Below the pieces are notes generated by a model. That model saw nothing but the letters and a program-made list of their open reading frames with translations. It was not told the origin of the DNA and ran no database searches. From Pseudomonas viridiflava (lineage in GTDB: Bacteria > Pseudomonadota > Gammaproteobacteria > Pseudomonadales > Pseudomonadaceae), in assembly GCF_003702045.1 (NCBI RefSeq), contig NZ_RBTP01000031.1:62001-126000 (forward strand): a DNA stretch of 64,000 nucleotides, read 5' to 3'. Every line of letters begins with the position of its first letter. The stretch's first letter is position 1. Below are positions 36,725 through 45,690 of the stretch, one piece after another. Made by a program: the position numbers and the translations under genes.

Positions 36725-37678
36725 ATGCAGTCCTCCACGCAGTCCGTCACGCCATCCAGGCGTTTGATTCCTCTCTTGTTCGCAGCCACGTTTGCACTGC
36801 CCTGCTCGATGGTGCAGGCGCAACCTGCGACAGCCGAAGATTCCGCGCAGGGCGAGACACTGAGTCCGCCCGCCGCCCCCAAGGAAGGCAAAGGCGTCTA
36901 CCTGTCGGACTGGTTCAATCAGGACCTCACGCTCATCGGCAGCAAGGACATCAGCTTCGGCCCGCAGCCGGTCGATGACGTTTATCTGGAATACGAATAC
37001 TTCGGCCGCAAGGGACCCTTCGAGCTGTATGGCTACATCGACGTGCCAAAGATTCTCGACATCGGCAACCGCAACGACAAAGGCGTCTGGGATCACGGCT
37101 CGCCGGTGTTCATGGAGCATGAACCACGCATTTCCATCGATTACCTGGCAGGTCGCAGCCTGGCCGTGGGGCCGTTCAAGGAATGGTATGTCGCCTTCGA
37201 CTGGATCTACGACCACGGCAGTAATTCGGCCAACCGCGCCAACACCCTGTACAGCGGCATCGGCACCGACATCGACACAAAATCACGGGTCAACCTGTCG
37301 GCCAACTTCTATGGTCGCTACCAGTGGGAAAACTACGGCGCGAGCAATGAATACTCATGGGACGGCTATCGCGCCCAGCTCAAATACATTGTGCCGATCA
37401 CGAAATTCGACAACGGCGCATCGCTGACCTACATCGGCTTCACCAACTTCGATTTCGGCTCGGACCTCAAGAACGATCCGGCCCGCACCGCCAATTCGAC
37501 GGTCGCCACCAATGTGCTGCTGTACGCGTTCACGCACCTGCGCTTCACTTTGGTGGGACGTTATTTCCATAACGGCGGCAATTGGCAGGACGGCAGTGAG
37601 CTGAATTTCGGCGAAGGCAACTTCCGCGCCCGCTCGGACGGCTGGGGTTACTACGCCGGCGTCGGTTACCAGTTCTGA
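36725..37678 (+). CDS. Tsx-like nucleoside-specific outer-membrane channel
   Basis: A 317-residue protein: signal peptide to about residue 32 (SMVQAQ), then a 12-strand beta-barrel of the Tsx (channel_Tsx) family, with alternating aromatic strands and a C-terminal Phe. It admits nucleosides through the outer membrane. The gene for a purine nucleoside permease/NUP protein follows 26 bases later, so the pair is likely one operon for nucleoside use. AAAGGAG lies 11 bases upstream of the ATG. Confidence 0.9.
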   Translation: MQSSTQSVTPSRRLIPLLFAATFALPCSMVQAQPATAEDSAQGETLSPPAAPKEGKGVYLSDWFNQDLTLIGSKDISFGPQPVDDVYLEYEYFGRKGPFELYGYIDVPKILDIGNRNDKGVWDHGSPVFMEHEPRISIDYLAGRSLAVGPFKEWYVAFDWIYDHGSNSANRANTLYSGIGTDIDTKSRVNLSANFYGRYQWENYGASNEYSWDGYRAQLKYIVPITKFDNGASLTYIGFTNFDFGSDLKNDPARTANSTVATNVLLYAFTHLRFTLVGRYFHNGGNWQDGSELNFGEGNFRARSDGWGYYAGVGYQF

Positions 37679-37704
37679 CCATGATTTTGACTACAGGAGT
37701 TCCC

Positions 37705-38727
37705 ATGAAAAGCATCACTCGCAACGCCCTCTGCGCCTCGCTCGCCCTGCTCAGCCCGGGTATCTGGGCGGCCACCACGCCCGTCACGCCCAAAGTCATG
37801 CTGATCGCCATGTTCGCCCCCGAAGCTCAGAACTGGATCGACCGCCTGCACCTGACCAAGGAAACCAACGTGCCGGGGCTTGCCGCCGAGTACCCGACCA
37901 TCCGCTGTAATGATCAGGACACCTGCCTGATGGTCACCGGCATGGGCCAGACCAACGCCGCGGCCTCGACGCTGGCGCTGGCCCTGTCGCCGCAGTTCGA
38001 CCTGCGCAAGACTTACTTCATCGTCGCGGGCATCGCCGGGATCAACCCACATCACGGCAGCCTCGGCACCACGGCCTGGGCGCATTATCTGGTGGAGTTC
38101 GGCACGCAATGGGAGATTGATTCGCGCGACGTGCCCAAAGACTGGCCAACTGGCTACCTGGGCATCAACACCAAGGGGCCGAACGAAAAGCCGCCCTTGG
38201 ACTACAAGACCGAAGTCTTCGAGCTCAATCCGAAACTGCAGGCCAAGGCCTTCGCCCTGTCGCAGAAAGTGGCCCTCAGCGAGAGCAAGGAGTCGGCTGC
38301 CTGGCGGGTCAAATACCCTTACGCACCGGCCAATCAGCCACCACAGGTCACCCAGTGCGACACCGTGGCGGGCAATACGTGGTTTTCGGGAACACGCTTG
38401 AGTGAACGGGCGGAAGTCTGGACACGCCTGTTGACCGACAACAAAGGCGTTTACTGCACCACTCAGCAGGAAGACAACTCCACCTACGAGGCCCTGCTGC
38501 GGGCCAGCAAGGCGGGCAAGGTCGACATCAATCGCCTTGCCGTGGTCCGCGCAGGCTCCGACTTCGATCGCCCTTATCCGGGTTACAGCGAAGTGGACAA
38601 TCTGCTGAAATATGCCGACCAGGGTGCGTTCGTACCGGCGCTGGAAAACCTGTATCGCACCGGCAACCCACTGGTACAGGCGATCGTCAAGGATTGGAAG
38701 AGCTGGGAGAACGGCGTACCGCAGTAA
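37705..38727 (+). CDS. purine nucleoside permease (NUP) family protein
   Basis: A 340-residue protein of the NUP family, related to purine nucleoside permease of Candida and distantly to nucleoside phosphorylases. It has a signal peptide (MKSITRNALCASLALLSPG, cut near IWA|ATTP). The conserved motifs MVTGMGQTNAAAS, FIVAGIAGINPHHG and the C-terminal VVRAGSDFDRP are intact. AGGAG is five bases before the ATG. Its periplasmic location suggests nucleoside cleavage or binding after Tsx entry; whether it is an enzyme is not certain. Confidence 0.9.
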   Translation: MKSITRNALCASLALLSPGIWAATTPVTPKVMLIAMFAPEAQNWIDRLHLTKETNVPGLAAEYPTIRCNDQDTCLMVTGMGQTNAAASTLALALSPQFDLRKTYFIVAGIAGINPHHGSLGTTAWAHYLVEFGTQWEIDSRDVPKDWPTGYLGINTKGPNEKPPLDYKTEVFELNPKLQAKAFALSQKVALSESKESAAWRVKYPYAPANQPPQVTQCDTVAGNTWFSGTRLSERAEVWTRLLTDNKGVYCTTQQEDNSTYEALLRASKAGKVDINRLAVVRAGSDFDRPYPGYSEVDNLLKYADQGAFVPALENLYRTGNPLVQAIVKDWKSWENGVPQ

Positions 38728-38738
38728 GCGTTTCGCGT

Positions 38739-38771
38739 GACAGGCTGAAGACTGTTGGTCCGCAGCCTGTC
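38739..38771. terminator. hairpin between convergent genes
   Basis: GACAGGCTG/CAGCCTGTC, 9-bp perfect arms with a 15-base loop, lying between the convergent NUP and collagen-like genes. No T-run. Confidence 0.35.
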
Positions 38772-38779
38772 AGAAACGG

Positions 38780-39538
38780 TTACAGGCGCTGAAGAATCAG
38801 CGCACCTGCAGGGCCAGCAACACCTGGCTGGCCCGGCTCGCCCGCTCTGCCTGCCTTGCCACCGTCGGCGCGATAGACGATGCAGCCTTTGGACGCGCCG
38901 CCTTTACCTGCCTTGCCGCCCTCGCCGCCTTTGCCCGGCGCCCCGCCTTCGACATTGACCTTGATACGCTCGGCCGCAAAGCTGTACGGCAGCTCAAGAC
39001 GCACCTGTGCGCCCGCTGCGCCGTCGTGCCCGTCACCGCCGTGATCACCGTTGTAACCGCGTCCGGCCTGACCCCAGGTGCAGCCAGGCTCTTCACCCGT
39101 GCCACCGTCCAGCCCCGCATACCCAGGGCCACCCGCGCCGCCGCGTGCATCGATCGACAGTTGCTCGGCATTCAGGGCGTTCACCCGCAGCGTCAGGTTG
39201 CGGCCCGGCAATGCAGGTTTTTCGAAGGTGCCCGGTGCGCCGCGTGCGGTGATCTGGCTGCCGGTGCCGAACTCGCCGCGATCCACGACCAGCTTGAAGG
39301 TCTGCACGCCGGGCACGATTGCAATACGCGCTTCGTGGCCAAGCACCAGTTGACCGATCTTCACGTCGTCGATGCCTGCGGGAATCAGCAACGTGCCGTA
39401 GTCCGCCACTTCCAGACGCTCGACCTGCAGCACACTGCTGTTGCCGGGAAGGCGCATCAGCGAATGCGGTGCAACGATGATCGCCTGGGCCATCGCCAGC
39501 GGGCTGAACAGTGCTGCCAGTAGAACGAGATTACGCAT
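38780..39538 (-). CDS. exported glycine-rich collagen-like protein
   Basis: A 252-residue protein with a signal peptide (MRNLVLLAALFSPLAMAQA) and a beta-rich first half. Two glycine-rich stretches follow: GGAGGPGYAGLDGGTGEEPG and, near the end, imperfect Gly-X-Y triplets including GGAPGKGGEGGKAGKGG and GRAGEPGQPGVAGPAGA. Two cysteines (PGCTWG, KGCIVY) could form a disulfide. The start ATG overlaps the end of the DUF1145 gene by eight bases (one operon). Probably envelope or surface located; role unknown. Confidence 0.75.
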   Translation of the reverse strand: MRNLVLLAALFSPLAMAQAIIVAPHSLMRLPGNSSVLQVERLEVADYGTLLIPAGIDDVKIGQLVLGHEARIAIVPGVQTFKLVVDRGEFGTGSQITARGAPGTFEKPALPGRNLTLRVNALNAEQLSIDARGGAGGPGYAGLDGGTGEEPGCTWGQAGRGYNGDHGGDGHDGAAGAQVRLELPYSFAAERIKVNVEGGAPGKGGEGGKAGKGGASKGCIVYRADGGKAGRAGEPGQPGVAGPAGALILQRL

Positions 39539-39806
39539 AGGTGTGCCCCGAAGCCGGACGGCCGATGGATTGGAGATGAAAGATGCCGAACAGGACGATT
39601 TTGCCTCTGTCACGCCACGGATGCTGGCGACCGCGAAGGCTGCCGTTGAACAGGATCAATTCAAGCAGATGAGTCAGCAGCACCAGACTGCCCGCCATAT
39701 CGAGCATCACGCCCAACGGGCTGGGTGCCTCTATCACCGCATTGGCCAGCACCACCAGCCAGAAACCCAGCATCAACAGCTTTCCCAATCCCCAAACCCA
39801 CTTCAT
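39531..39806 (-). CDS. DUF1145 small membrane protein
   Basis: A 91-residue protein with two to three membrane helices (GKLLMLGFWLVVLANAVIE and MAGSLVLLTHLLELILF), matching the DUF1145 family. Its stop codon TAA lies within the first codons of the collagen-like gene, so the two are translationally coupled. Function unknown. Confidence 0.8.
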   Translation of the reverse strand: MKWVWGLGKLLMLGFWLVVLANAVIEAPSPLGVMLDMAGSLVLLTHLLELILFNGSLRGRQHPWRDRGKIVLFGIFHLQSIGRPASGHTYA

Positions 39807-40058
39807 CGCCTGCCCCCTTGATCATGATCCTTTACGAAAGCGAATTCTTCGCACGCTTTTCGTCGCCGCACAGTAGACGTCCTGCCCACTGAATATGCCA
39901 GCAGTGAGTGAAAAAACATGCTGTCTGGACAGATATAGCCCGAAACCTGTTTCAAGGCGTCAGGTGTTTACGTCCATGCTGCTGCTCGCACAACAGGACG
40001 GACGCTTTTCAGCGCACCTGCGGCAGGCTAGTCTTGTCAGTCAATCAGAGGACTTTCG

Positions 40059-40556
40059 ATGACCGTCGGCCATTCCACCCGCACGCCCCAGCAAGCGCTG
40101 GCAGCCCTGCTCGACCGATATGCACCGCAGCGTCTGCTGCTGATCGGCGCGCAGGCGTTTCCCGCGTTGCAAGCGTTTCAAGAGGCGCACCCGCAGACCG
40201 AAGTGTCGCTGGCCGAGCCCGGCCTGCTGCCCCCTCATCTGGCAGCGCAGCGGTTTGACCTGGCGTTGGTGGTCGATTGCCTGGAGCACTTGCCCAAGCG
40301 CACAGGACTGGAGCTGCTGGGCGGGATCCGAAACCTTAACGCCAGCCGCATCGCCGTGCTGGCTGACCTTAAAGCCTGTGGCTGGCAAGAAACCGACTTC
40401 TTCTCACTGGCCCTGCAAGCCAGTGAACGCTTTGCCCGCGACGAGCAGGTGCTGACGCTGTTTACCTACGATTTGCGTGAGTACAAACAGGTGCCGGACT
40501 GGTTGAATGCGAAATATTGGGCCAACCCTGAAAATTTTGGAAAGTATTGGTGGTGA
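40059..40556 (+). CDS. DUF6231 family protein
   Basis: A 165-residue soluble protein with a Rossmann-like pattern (QRLLLIGAQAFPAL, FDLALVVDCLEHLPK), ending WLNAKYWANPENFGKYWW. It looks like a short methyltransferase-like fold without a clear SAM motif. It lies three bases upstream of the ychJ gene, so the two are one operon. Function unknown. Confidence 0.8.
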   Translation: MTVGHSTRTPQQALAALLDRYAPQRLLLIGAQAFPALQAFQEAHPQTEVSLAEPGLLPPHLAAQRFDLALVVDCLEHLPKRTGLELLGGIRNLNASRIAVLADLKACGWQETDFFSLALQASERFARDEQVLTLFTYDLREYKQVPDWLNAKYWANPENFGKYWW

Positions 40557-40559
40557 ATC

Positions 40560-41033
40560 ATGAGTAGTGCCATTTGCCCCTGCGGCAGCGGCGATCTGTT
40601 GCTGGCCTGCTGCGGGCACTACCACGCAGGCTTGCCTGCTCCCTGCGCGGAAAAACTGATGCGCTCGCGTTACAGCGCCTATGTGCTGGGGCTGACCGAT
40701 TACCTGGTGCAAACCACGCTGCCTGCGCAACAAAGCGGGCTGGACCGTGAAGCGATTGCTCAGTGGAGCGCGCAAAGCACCTGGCTGGGGCTCGAGGTGG
40801 AAAGCACCGAGGTGTTTGGCGGCAAGCCCGAGCACGCCTTCGTGACCTTCACCGCACGCTGGCACGACGGCAACGGCGAGCACAGCCACAAGGAACGCTC
40901 ATCGTTCGTGCAGAATCAGGGCCTCTGGTACTTCATCGACTCGACCGTCCCGCTCAAGGCCGGACGCAACGATGCCTGTCCTTGTGGCAGTGAACAGAAG
41001 TTCAAGAAGTGCTGCTCAGCGTATATCGGCTAG
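40560..41033 (+). CDS. YchJ family protein with two SEC-C motifs
   Basis: A 157-residue member of the YchJ (UPF0225) family. SEC-C zinc motifs sit at both ends (CPCGSG...CCGHYH and [13 protein letters not shown]) around an NTF2-like middle domain. Zinc binding is expected from the cysteines; the function is not established. It follows the DUF6231 gene by three bases. Confidence 0.9.
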   Translation: MSSAICPCGSGDLLLACCGHYHAGLPAPCAEKLMRSRYSAYVLGLTDYLVQTTLPAQQSGLDREAIAQWSAQSTWLGLEVESTEVFGGKPEHAFVTFTARWHDGNGEHSHKERSSFVQNQGLWYFIDSTVPLKAGRNDACPCGSEQKFKKCCSAYIG

Positions 41034-41180
41034 CGTAGCCCGACAGAAACGGGCAAGACGCGGCCAAAACGATAATTACTGAAGGAAATGCAACCCTGTG
41101 GGAGGTGGTTGCAGCAGAACTTGTTTATAGCGGCTGATCCCGGAGTGTGGGGGACGAGCTGGCACACGCAGTCTTGATCG

Positions 41181-41226
41181 TGCCGATGCTCCGCGTCGGC
41201 ATGCATCCCGGGACGCTCTGCGTCCC
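41181..41226. repeat. double-hairpin dispersed palindrome
   Basis: TGCCGATGC-TCC-GCGTCGGCA (41181-41201) and GGGACGC-TCT-GCGTCCC (41210-41226), adjacent, between ychJ and the convergent TonB receptor gene. Same family as 15866, 49797 and 57228. Confidence 0.7.
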
Positions 41227-41255
41227 TTACGCAGATCTCGCGGGACACAGCCCCC

Positions 41256-43694
41256 TCAAAACTCCAGCTGCGCCGAGAACGCCACGGTCCGGGGATCGCC
41301 CAGGTAGCTGCTGTTCAGCCAGTATTCCTTGTTGGCCAGGTTGCTGACGTTGACCCGCAGCGTCAGGTCGTTCTCCGAAACACGCATGCGATAACGAGCG
41401 CCTGCATCGAAGGTGGTGAACGATGGCAGGTCGTTTTCGTTGCTCTGATCGGTGTACTGCTTGCCGGTGTAGAAGGCGCCACCGGTCATGGCCAGGCCCG
41501 GCACCTGATGGATGTCGTATTCGGCGTAAACCTTGGCCAGTTGCTTGGTAACGTTGGTCGGCGCGTTGCCTTCATCCGCAGCAACACCGGTCTTTTTGAT
41601 CTTGGGGTCCAGGAGCGTGAAGCCGCCGACCAGCGTCAGTTCAGGCATGACCTTGCCGGTCACGCTGAACTCCAGGCCGTTGTTTTCCTGTCGCCCGTCC
41701 ACCACGTAGATGTTCGACCCCGTCGTATAACCGTTGGGCTTTTCGATGTTGAATAGCGCCAGGGTAAGCAACGTTTCGCCCAGCGTCGCCTTGGCACCGA
41801 TTTCATATTGCTCACTGACCTCGGGCGCAAACGCTTGACCCGCGTTGGTGGTGCCGCTCGGCGCAATGCCGCCGGATTGCAGCCCTTCGATATAGGTCGC
41901 GTAAGTGGTCAGCCACGGCACCGGTTTGTAGACCAGAGAGATGTTGGGTGAGGTTTTGCTCTCGTTGTACGTGGTTTCGGTTTCTGCCGAACCAAAGGCC
42001 CGTGCATAGACGAATTCGTTGGCGTAGGTCTTGATCTGGGTATTGGTCACTCCGAGGATCGCCGACCACTGTTCATTGAACGTGATGACGTCGCCGATCA
42101 GGACGTTATTGCTCTCGCTACTGTTGGCCAGCCGCTGATTGCCATGACCGATGAAATAAGCGGGCTTGCCCACCTGCGGGGTCTGGTCGAACGGGATGGT
42201 TCCCACCGGCGAGGTGTACTGCGGACCAGGCTGGGTGGGTGTGAAAGGGATATGGTCTTCGTACTGCTTCTGGCGGGACGTGTTGCCCTGATAGCCCATC
42301 GTGAGCTTGTGCCCAAGGAAGCCGGTCGCAAACTCTGCATCCAGAAACAACGAACCGGTTTTTTCTTCGGTTTCGATGGGGGCAAACGCGTAGAGCGGCT
42401 GCGAATAAAGCCCCGCGCTGCTGACTGTCGGGCCGGTGTAGGTGTTTTCGCTGGTGTACTGCTGGGCAGCGAACGCAGCGCGCAAAGTAAACGTATCGTT
42501 CAATCGCCACTTGGCTCGCACGCCCGCCTTGTCCGATTCGTAATCCGAGAACGACCATTTCTGGCTGTACAGCTTGTCGTTATCCAGCGAGGCCGCGCTC
42601 GGACGCAGCGACTGATCGCTGAAGTACCAGTAACTGGTCAGGCCACGAATCTGGGTTTTCTTGTGCGAGGCATCGAACTGCACCAGCAGGTCGTCGGAGA
42701 CGTTCCAGTCCAGTGCGAGAGAGATCATTTCGCGGCGGCGCTTGTTCATGTCGACGGCGGTTTCGCCATCCTGAGTCAGCACATTGAGGCGATAGGCGAA
42801 TTTACCTTCGCTGTCGATCGGACCGCCAAAGTCGCCGTGCAGGTAGTAGTTTTCGCCTCCAGCGTTGCCTAGGGTCACGCTGCTGTAGCGTTCATAGGTC
42901 GGACGCTTGATCACGTAATTGACCAAGCCACCCGGCGAGGCGGGGCCATAAAGAAAGCCGGTCAGGCCGGTGATGACTTCCAGTTGCTCCATCTCTTCCA
43001 GGTAGTTGCTGCCGTCCGCGCCGTTGGTGAAGCGCAGGCCATCGTTGGCAATGTTCAAGCTGCCCGCGCTGCTGAAACCCCGGATATTGACGGCGCTGGC
43101 ATAACCGGCGCTGGTCGGGGAGTACATCTGTGTGAACGGGTTGTGCTTGATAACGTCGTCCAGCGAGGTGGCCTGGATGTTCTTCAGCAAGGCTTGCGGC
43201 GTTACGCTGATGGAGTACGGCGCATCCTGTAGCTTCATGCCGCCCAGCGCGCCGACGCTGCTGATGCTTTCACTGCGATAGCCTGCCGCCTCCGAGCCTT
43301 CGGCAGCCGACGCGCGTGCGTTGATGGTCACGTCCGAAAGACTCAGCGTGCCCTCCTCCATCGCCATCAGCGTGTAGGTCCCGGAACTGCTCTGCACCAA
43401 TTGCAGGCCGCTGCCGCGCAACGCTTCACGCAATGCCCCTGCTGCGTCGAACTGGCCTTTGACCGGTGCGCTGGACTTACCGGCGGCCAACGCCGGATCC
43501 AGGCTCAGCGCCAGACCGCTCTGGCTGGCGATCTGGTTCAACGTGGTCGCCAGAGGAGCTGCGGGCAAGTCGTAGGCAAGAACGCTGGCAGCCTGTTGAG
43601 CCGCCATCGACACCGGGCTGGTCAACGGCACGCAAACAGCGATGGCCACCGCCAACAGGCTGGGGCGCAAAAGGGTGTCTAACGAACGGGACAT
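41256..43694 (-). CDS. TonB-dependent siderophore receptor with STN signalling domain
   Basis: An 812-residue outer-membrane receptor. The signal peptide (to about residue 32, SMAA|QQ) is followed by a secretin/TonB short N-terminal (STN) domain (about 40-110), the plug (LQDAPYSISVTPQALLKN onward) and a 22-strand barrel ending in QLEF. It would import a ferric siderophore by TonB. The STN domain normally signals to an inner-membrane anti-sigma factor, yet no sigma/anti-sigma pair stands in this window. AGGAG lies seven bases before the ATG. Ligand unknown. Confidence 0.93.
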   Translation of the reverse strand: MSRSLDTLLRPSLLAVAIAVCVPLTSPVSMAAQQAASVLAYDLPAAPLATTLNQIASQSGLALSLDPALAAGKSSAPVKGQFDAAGALREALRGSGLQLVQSSSGTYTLMAMEEGTLSLSDVTINARASAAEGSEAAGYRSESISSVGALGGMKLQDAPYSISVTPQALLKNIQATSLDDVIKHNPFTQMYSPTSAGYASAVNIRGFSSAGSLNIANDGLRFTNGADGSNYLEEMEQLEVITGLTGFLYGPASPGGLVNYVIKRPTYERYSSVTLGNAGGENYYLHGDFGGPIDSEGKFAYRLNVLTQDGETAVDMNKRRREMISLALDWNVSDDLLVQFDASHKKTQIRGLTSYWYFSDQSLRPSAASLDNDKLYSQKWSFSDYESDKAGVRAKWRLNDTFTLRAAFAAQQYTSENTYTGPTVSSAGLYSQPLYAFAPIETEEKTGSLFLDAEFATGFLGHKLTMGYQGNTSRQKQYEDHIPFTPTQPGPQYTSPVGTIPFDQTPQVGKPAYFIGHGNQRLANSSESNNVLIGDVITFNEQWSAILGVTNTQIKTYANEFVYARAFGSAETETTYNESKTSPNISLVYKPVPWLTTYATYIEGLQSGGIAPSGTTNAGQAFAPEVSEQYEIGAKATLGETLLTLALFNIEKPNGYTTGSNIYVVDGRQENNGLEFSVTGKVMPELTLVGGFTLLDPKIKKTGVAADEGNAPTNVTKQLAKVYAEYDIHQVPGLAMTGGAFYTGKQYTDQSNENDLPSFTTFDAGARYRMRVSENDLTLRVNVSNLANKEYWLNSSYLGDPRTVAFSAQLEF

Positions 43695-43760
43695 CGGGCA
43701 ACTCCTGGCTGGAACATTCTCAATGCCTGTTAGCCGAGCGAAACGCCAGAAGTGACAGGG

Positions 43761-43779
43761 CTTATTGAAAATTATTCCG
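43761..43779 (-). promoter_or_regulatory. possible Fur box upstream of the TonB receptor
   Basis: CTTATTGAAAATTATTCCG, 67-85 bases upstream of the start codon, is AT-rich and partly matches the GATAAT-GATAAT-CATTATC consensus, but several positions differ. Fur control is expected for such genes. Confidence 0.3.
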
Positions 43780-43828
43780 TTTCAGGAAATGGGCATCAGC
43801 CATGACGCCCTGATTCGCCAACGTTCTG

Positions 43829-44416
43829 TCAGTCCAGTTTCAGGTGCGAGGTGTCGGGCGCAGTTTTGTCAGTGCCGCGAGGTGCCTGCCCCATGTCGCT
43901 GCCTACGGGCGCAACGCTCAGTCTGGACAAGTCCAACGCTGGCGGGACAGGATCAGGCTTGGGATCCTGCATATCGCTACCGGCCTCGGCCACTGAATAG
44001 TCGGGGGCATCGACGTCTGAGAAGGCGGCCATATAGGCATCCCGCGGTTTGATCTGCAGACGCCCGGGCTTGACGGAGATCTTGCGCAACCAGGTCGGCT
44101 CGTCGGGCGGACGCGCCAGTTCGACCTCTTCGACCTCATTGATATGTGCTGCCTGTGGCGCTTCCACCGCTTCAACTGCCTGAGGCGTGTTCATCTGCAC
44201 GACCTCGACAATCGCTCCCGCACGTTCAAGCGTGGCGCGGTATTTTTCGGCAGTGTCCGCGTCCAGGCTGTTTTTCAGGACCAGTCGTCGTCCCGAGAAC
44301 AGCAATTCCAGGCGCGACGCATCGGCCTGAAATAACTTTCCCAGGTTGGCTTTGACCTTCTCAGGCTGGGCTCCGGCGACCAGTTGGCCATCGAAGACGA
44401 TTTCATAGCGACTCAT
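43829..44416 (-). CDS. conserved hypothetical protein with disordered C-terminus
   Basis: A 195-residue protein. The first 75 residues (MSRYEIVFDGQLVAGAQPEK, then LFSGRRLVLKNSLDADTAEKY) look like a small alpha/beta domain seen at the start of several Pseudomonas proteins, where it may act as a ribosome-associated or regulatory module; that is not established. The rest is acidic, Pro-rich and likely disordered, with a repeat of V-G/A-x-x-GSDM. No signal peptide. Function unknown. Confidence 0.7.
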   Translation of the reverse strand: MSRYEIVFDGQLVAGAQPEKVKANLGKLFQADASRLELLFSGRRLVLKNSLDADTAEKYRATLERAGAIVEVVQMNTPQAVEAVEAPQAAHINEVEEVELARPPDEPTWLRKISVKPGRLQIKPRDAYMAAFSDVDAPDYSVAEAGSDMQDPKPDPVPPALDLSRLSVAPVGSDMGQAPRGTDKTAPDTSHLKLD

Positions 44417-44530
44417 GCGTTACACCCGCAGACACGTAAACCATCGAGGGCAAAGCCCGGAACCGTAAGAACAAGCAGGTTACCCCTGCTCATCGAGTTG
44501 CTAAACTCAGGCCTCACTCGGAGCAACCTC

Positions 44531-45022
44531 ATGTTTTATCAGGCGCACATTACAAGAACCATAAGCCTTGCGCTGCTCATGTTTGGGCTGACGGGATGCT
44601 CAATCTGGAGTTTTGACCGCGTGCAGGACCCGGAAGTGCATTTGCTCAGGATTCAAGTCGTCAAAGCCAGGCTGACGCAGCAGGATTTCAAACTGCATTT
44701 CGAGATCGATAACCCCAACGACTCGCGGGTTCTGGTCAGGGCGCTTCAATATAAAATCAGCCTCAATGACATGGTGCTGGTGGATGACCGCTCAAACGAC
44801 TGGTTTTTTGTCGATGCCCATAGCAGCAGGACCTTTGAAGTGCCGATCCGGACCAACCTCTGGCGGCATGCCAGATACCTTGCACAGTTATTGAAAAAGC
44901 CCCATGAAACCATTCATTACCGCCTGGAGGGCAAGCTCAAGACCGGCTTGGTGTTTCGGAACACGGTTCGCATTGGCCATTCGGGAGATGTAGCGCCTGA
45001 GGAACTGATCCACAAGCGCTGA
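44531..45022 (+). CDS. LEA14-like (LEA type 2) lipoprotein
   Basis: A 163-residue lipoprotein. The lipobox F-G-L-T-G-C follows a hydrophobic signal, and the mature domain is a beta-sandwich LEA14/WHy-type (FKLHFEIDNPNDSRVLVRAL). Start at ATG 44531 with GGAG seven bases upstream; the longer open frame before it is non-coding. Such lipoproteins are envelope-associated and linked to desiccation or stress resistance in other organisms; the role here is unproven. Confidence 0.8.
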   Translation: MFYQAHITRTISLALLMFGLTGCSIWSFDRVQDPEVHLLRIQVVKARLTQQDFKLHFEIDNPNDSRVLVRALQYKISLNDMVLVDDRSNDWFFVDAHSSRTFEVPIRTNLWRHARYLAQLLKKPHETIHYRLEGKLKTGLVFRNTVRIGHSGDVAPEELIHKR

Positions 45023-45033
45023 CACCGCCGCAC

Positions 45034-45363
45034 CTAGCCCCCAAGCTTGCCCTTGACCAGCTCCATCAGAAACTTCCAGATGTCTGCTGCCCAAAGCGCG
45101 CGGTTGATGGCGGCAATCAATGATCCGCCGAACGAGCCCAGCAAGAAGCCCACGCCGGTTATGTTGCGAGGCTCATCAACCCCAAGGTAATTACTGGCGA
45201 TGCCAGTCAGGAAAACCGCACAGGCAACGCCGGTGACCAAAAAAACCAGCCAGGCACGCCAATCCAGCAGCCCCGCCTTGTGCCACCATGCAGAAATGAT
45301 GGCACCCACCAGGCCCGCCACCAACCATTCGAATCTGTCTACCAAGCCATTCAAGAGCTCCAT
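45034..45363 (-). CDS. putative phage holin
   Basis: A 109-residue membrane protein with three helices (LVAGLVGAIISAWWHKAG, AWLVFLVTGVACAVFLTGIAS and ITGVGFLLGSFGGSLIAAIN), a short basic C-terminus and a length and pattern typical of class I/II phage holins from Pseudomonas prophages and tailocins. Holins open the inner membrane for endolysin release. Start ATG 45361-45363 has GGAG eight bases upstream. No endolysin, spanin or tail gene is next to it. It is the third member of a repressor/DUF1654/holin row on the same strand. Confidence 0.75.
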   Translation of the reverse strand: MELLNGLVDRFEWLVAGLVGAIISAWWHKAGLLDWRAWLVFLVTGVACAVFLTGIASNYLGVDEPRNITGVGFLLGSFGGSLIAAINRALWAADIWKFLMELVKGKLGG

Positions 45364-45690
45364 GAGCCTGACTCCGTACAAAAAGATGATGAGGTTCACG
45401 CACTGTCGAGTTTCAGAACTGAAACAAAATTTAAGCATACTTAAATAAATCGTCAAGCTTGCTGAACGTAATGCGTATGGCACCCGCGTTCTGTGAACGA
45501 TTTTGCGAGCCGTGATGCGCACACGCAGGACAGTCAGGTCGTCTCCACTTTCTCGGAGCATAGGTCTGACCGGCCACAATGGCGGCTACCTACGGGATCG
45601 TGGAAGGCGGCTTGCCCGCGGCGAAGTAGACGCGATGTTCAGGAAGCCGTGTCGTTTATCGCGAGCGCCTGGAAAGCGCTACGTACAGCA
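45364..45690. other. gap between holin and DUF1654 genes with operator-like palindrome
   Basis: No gene is supported. The palindrome TTTAAGCATACTTAAA at 45430-45445 lies 67 bases upstream of the holin start, in an AT-rich stretch, unlike the rest of the window. A decayed REP-like sequence (GGCGGCTTGCCCGCGGCGAA) lies near 45610. Endolysin remnants were looked for and not found. Confidence 0.5.
45430..45445. promoter_or_regulatory. operator-like palindrome upstream of the holin
   Basis: TTTAAG-CATA-CTTAAA, perfect 6-bp arms. A related palindrome, TAAGCATGCTT, lies upstream of the S24 repressor at 46783-46793. Shared core TAAGCATRCTT suggests that the repressor binds both. Confidence 0.5.

Noticed and set aside
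45364..45690. Endolysin or spanin remnant beside the holin
   Set aside because: I found no frame with lysozyme or transglycosylase motifs in the gap.
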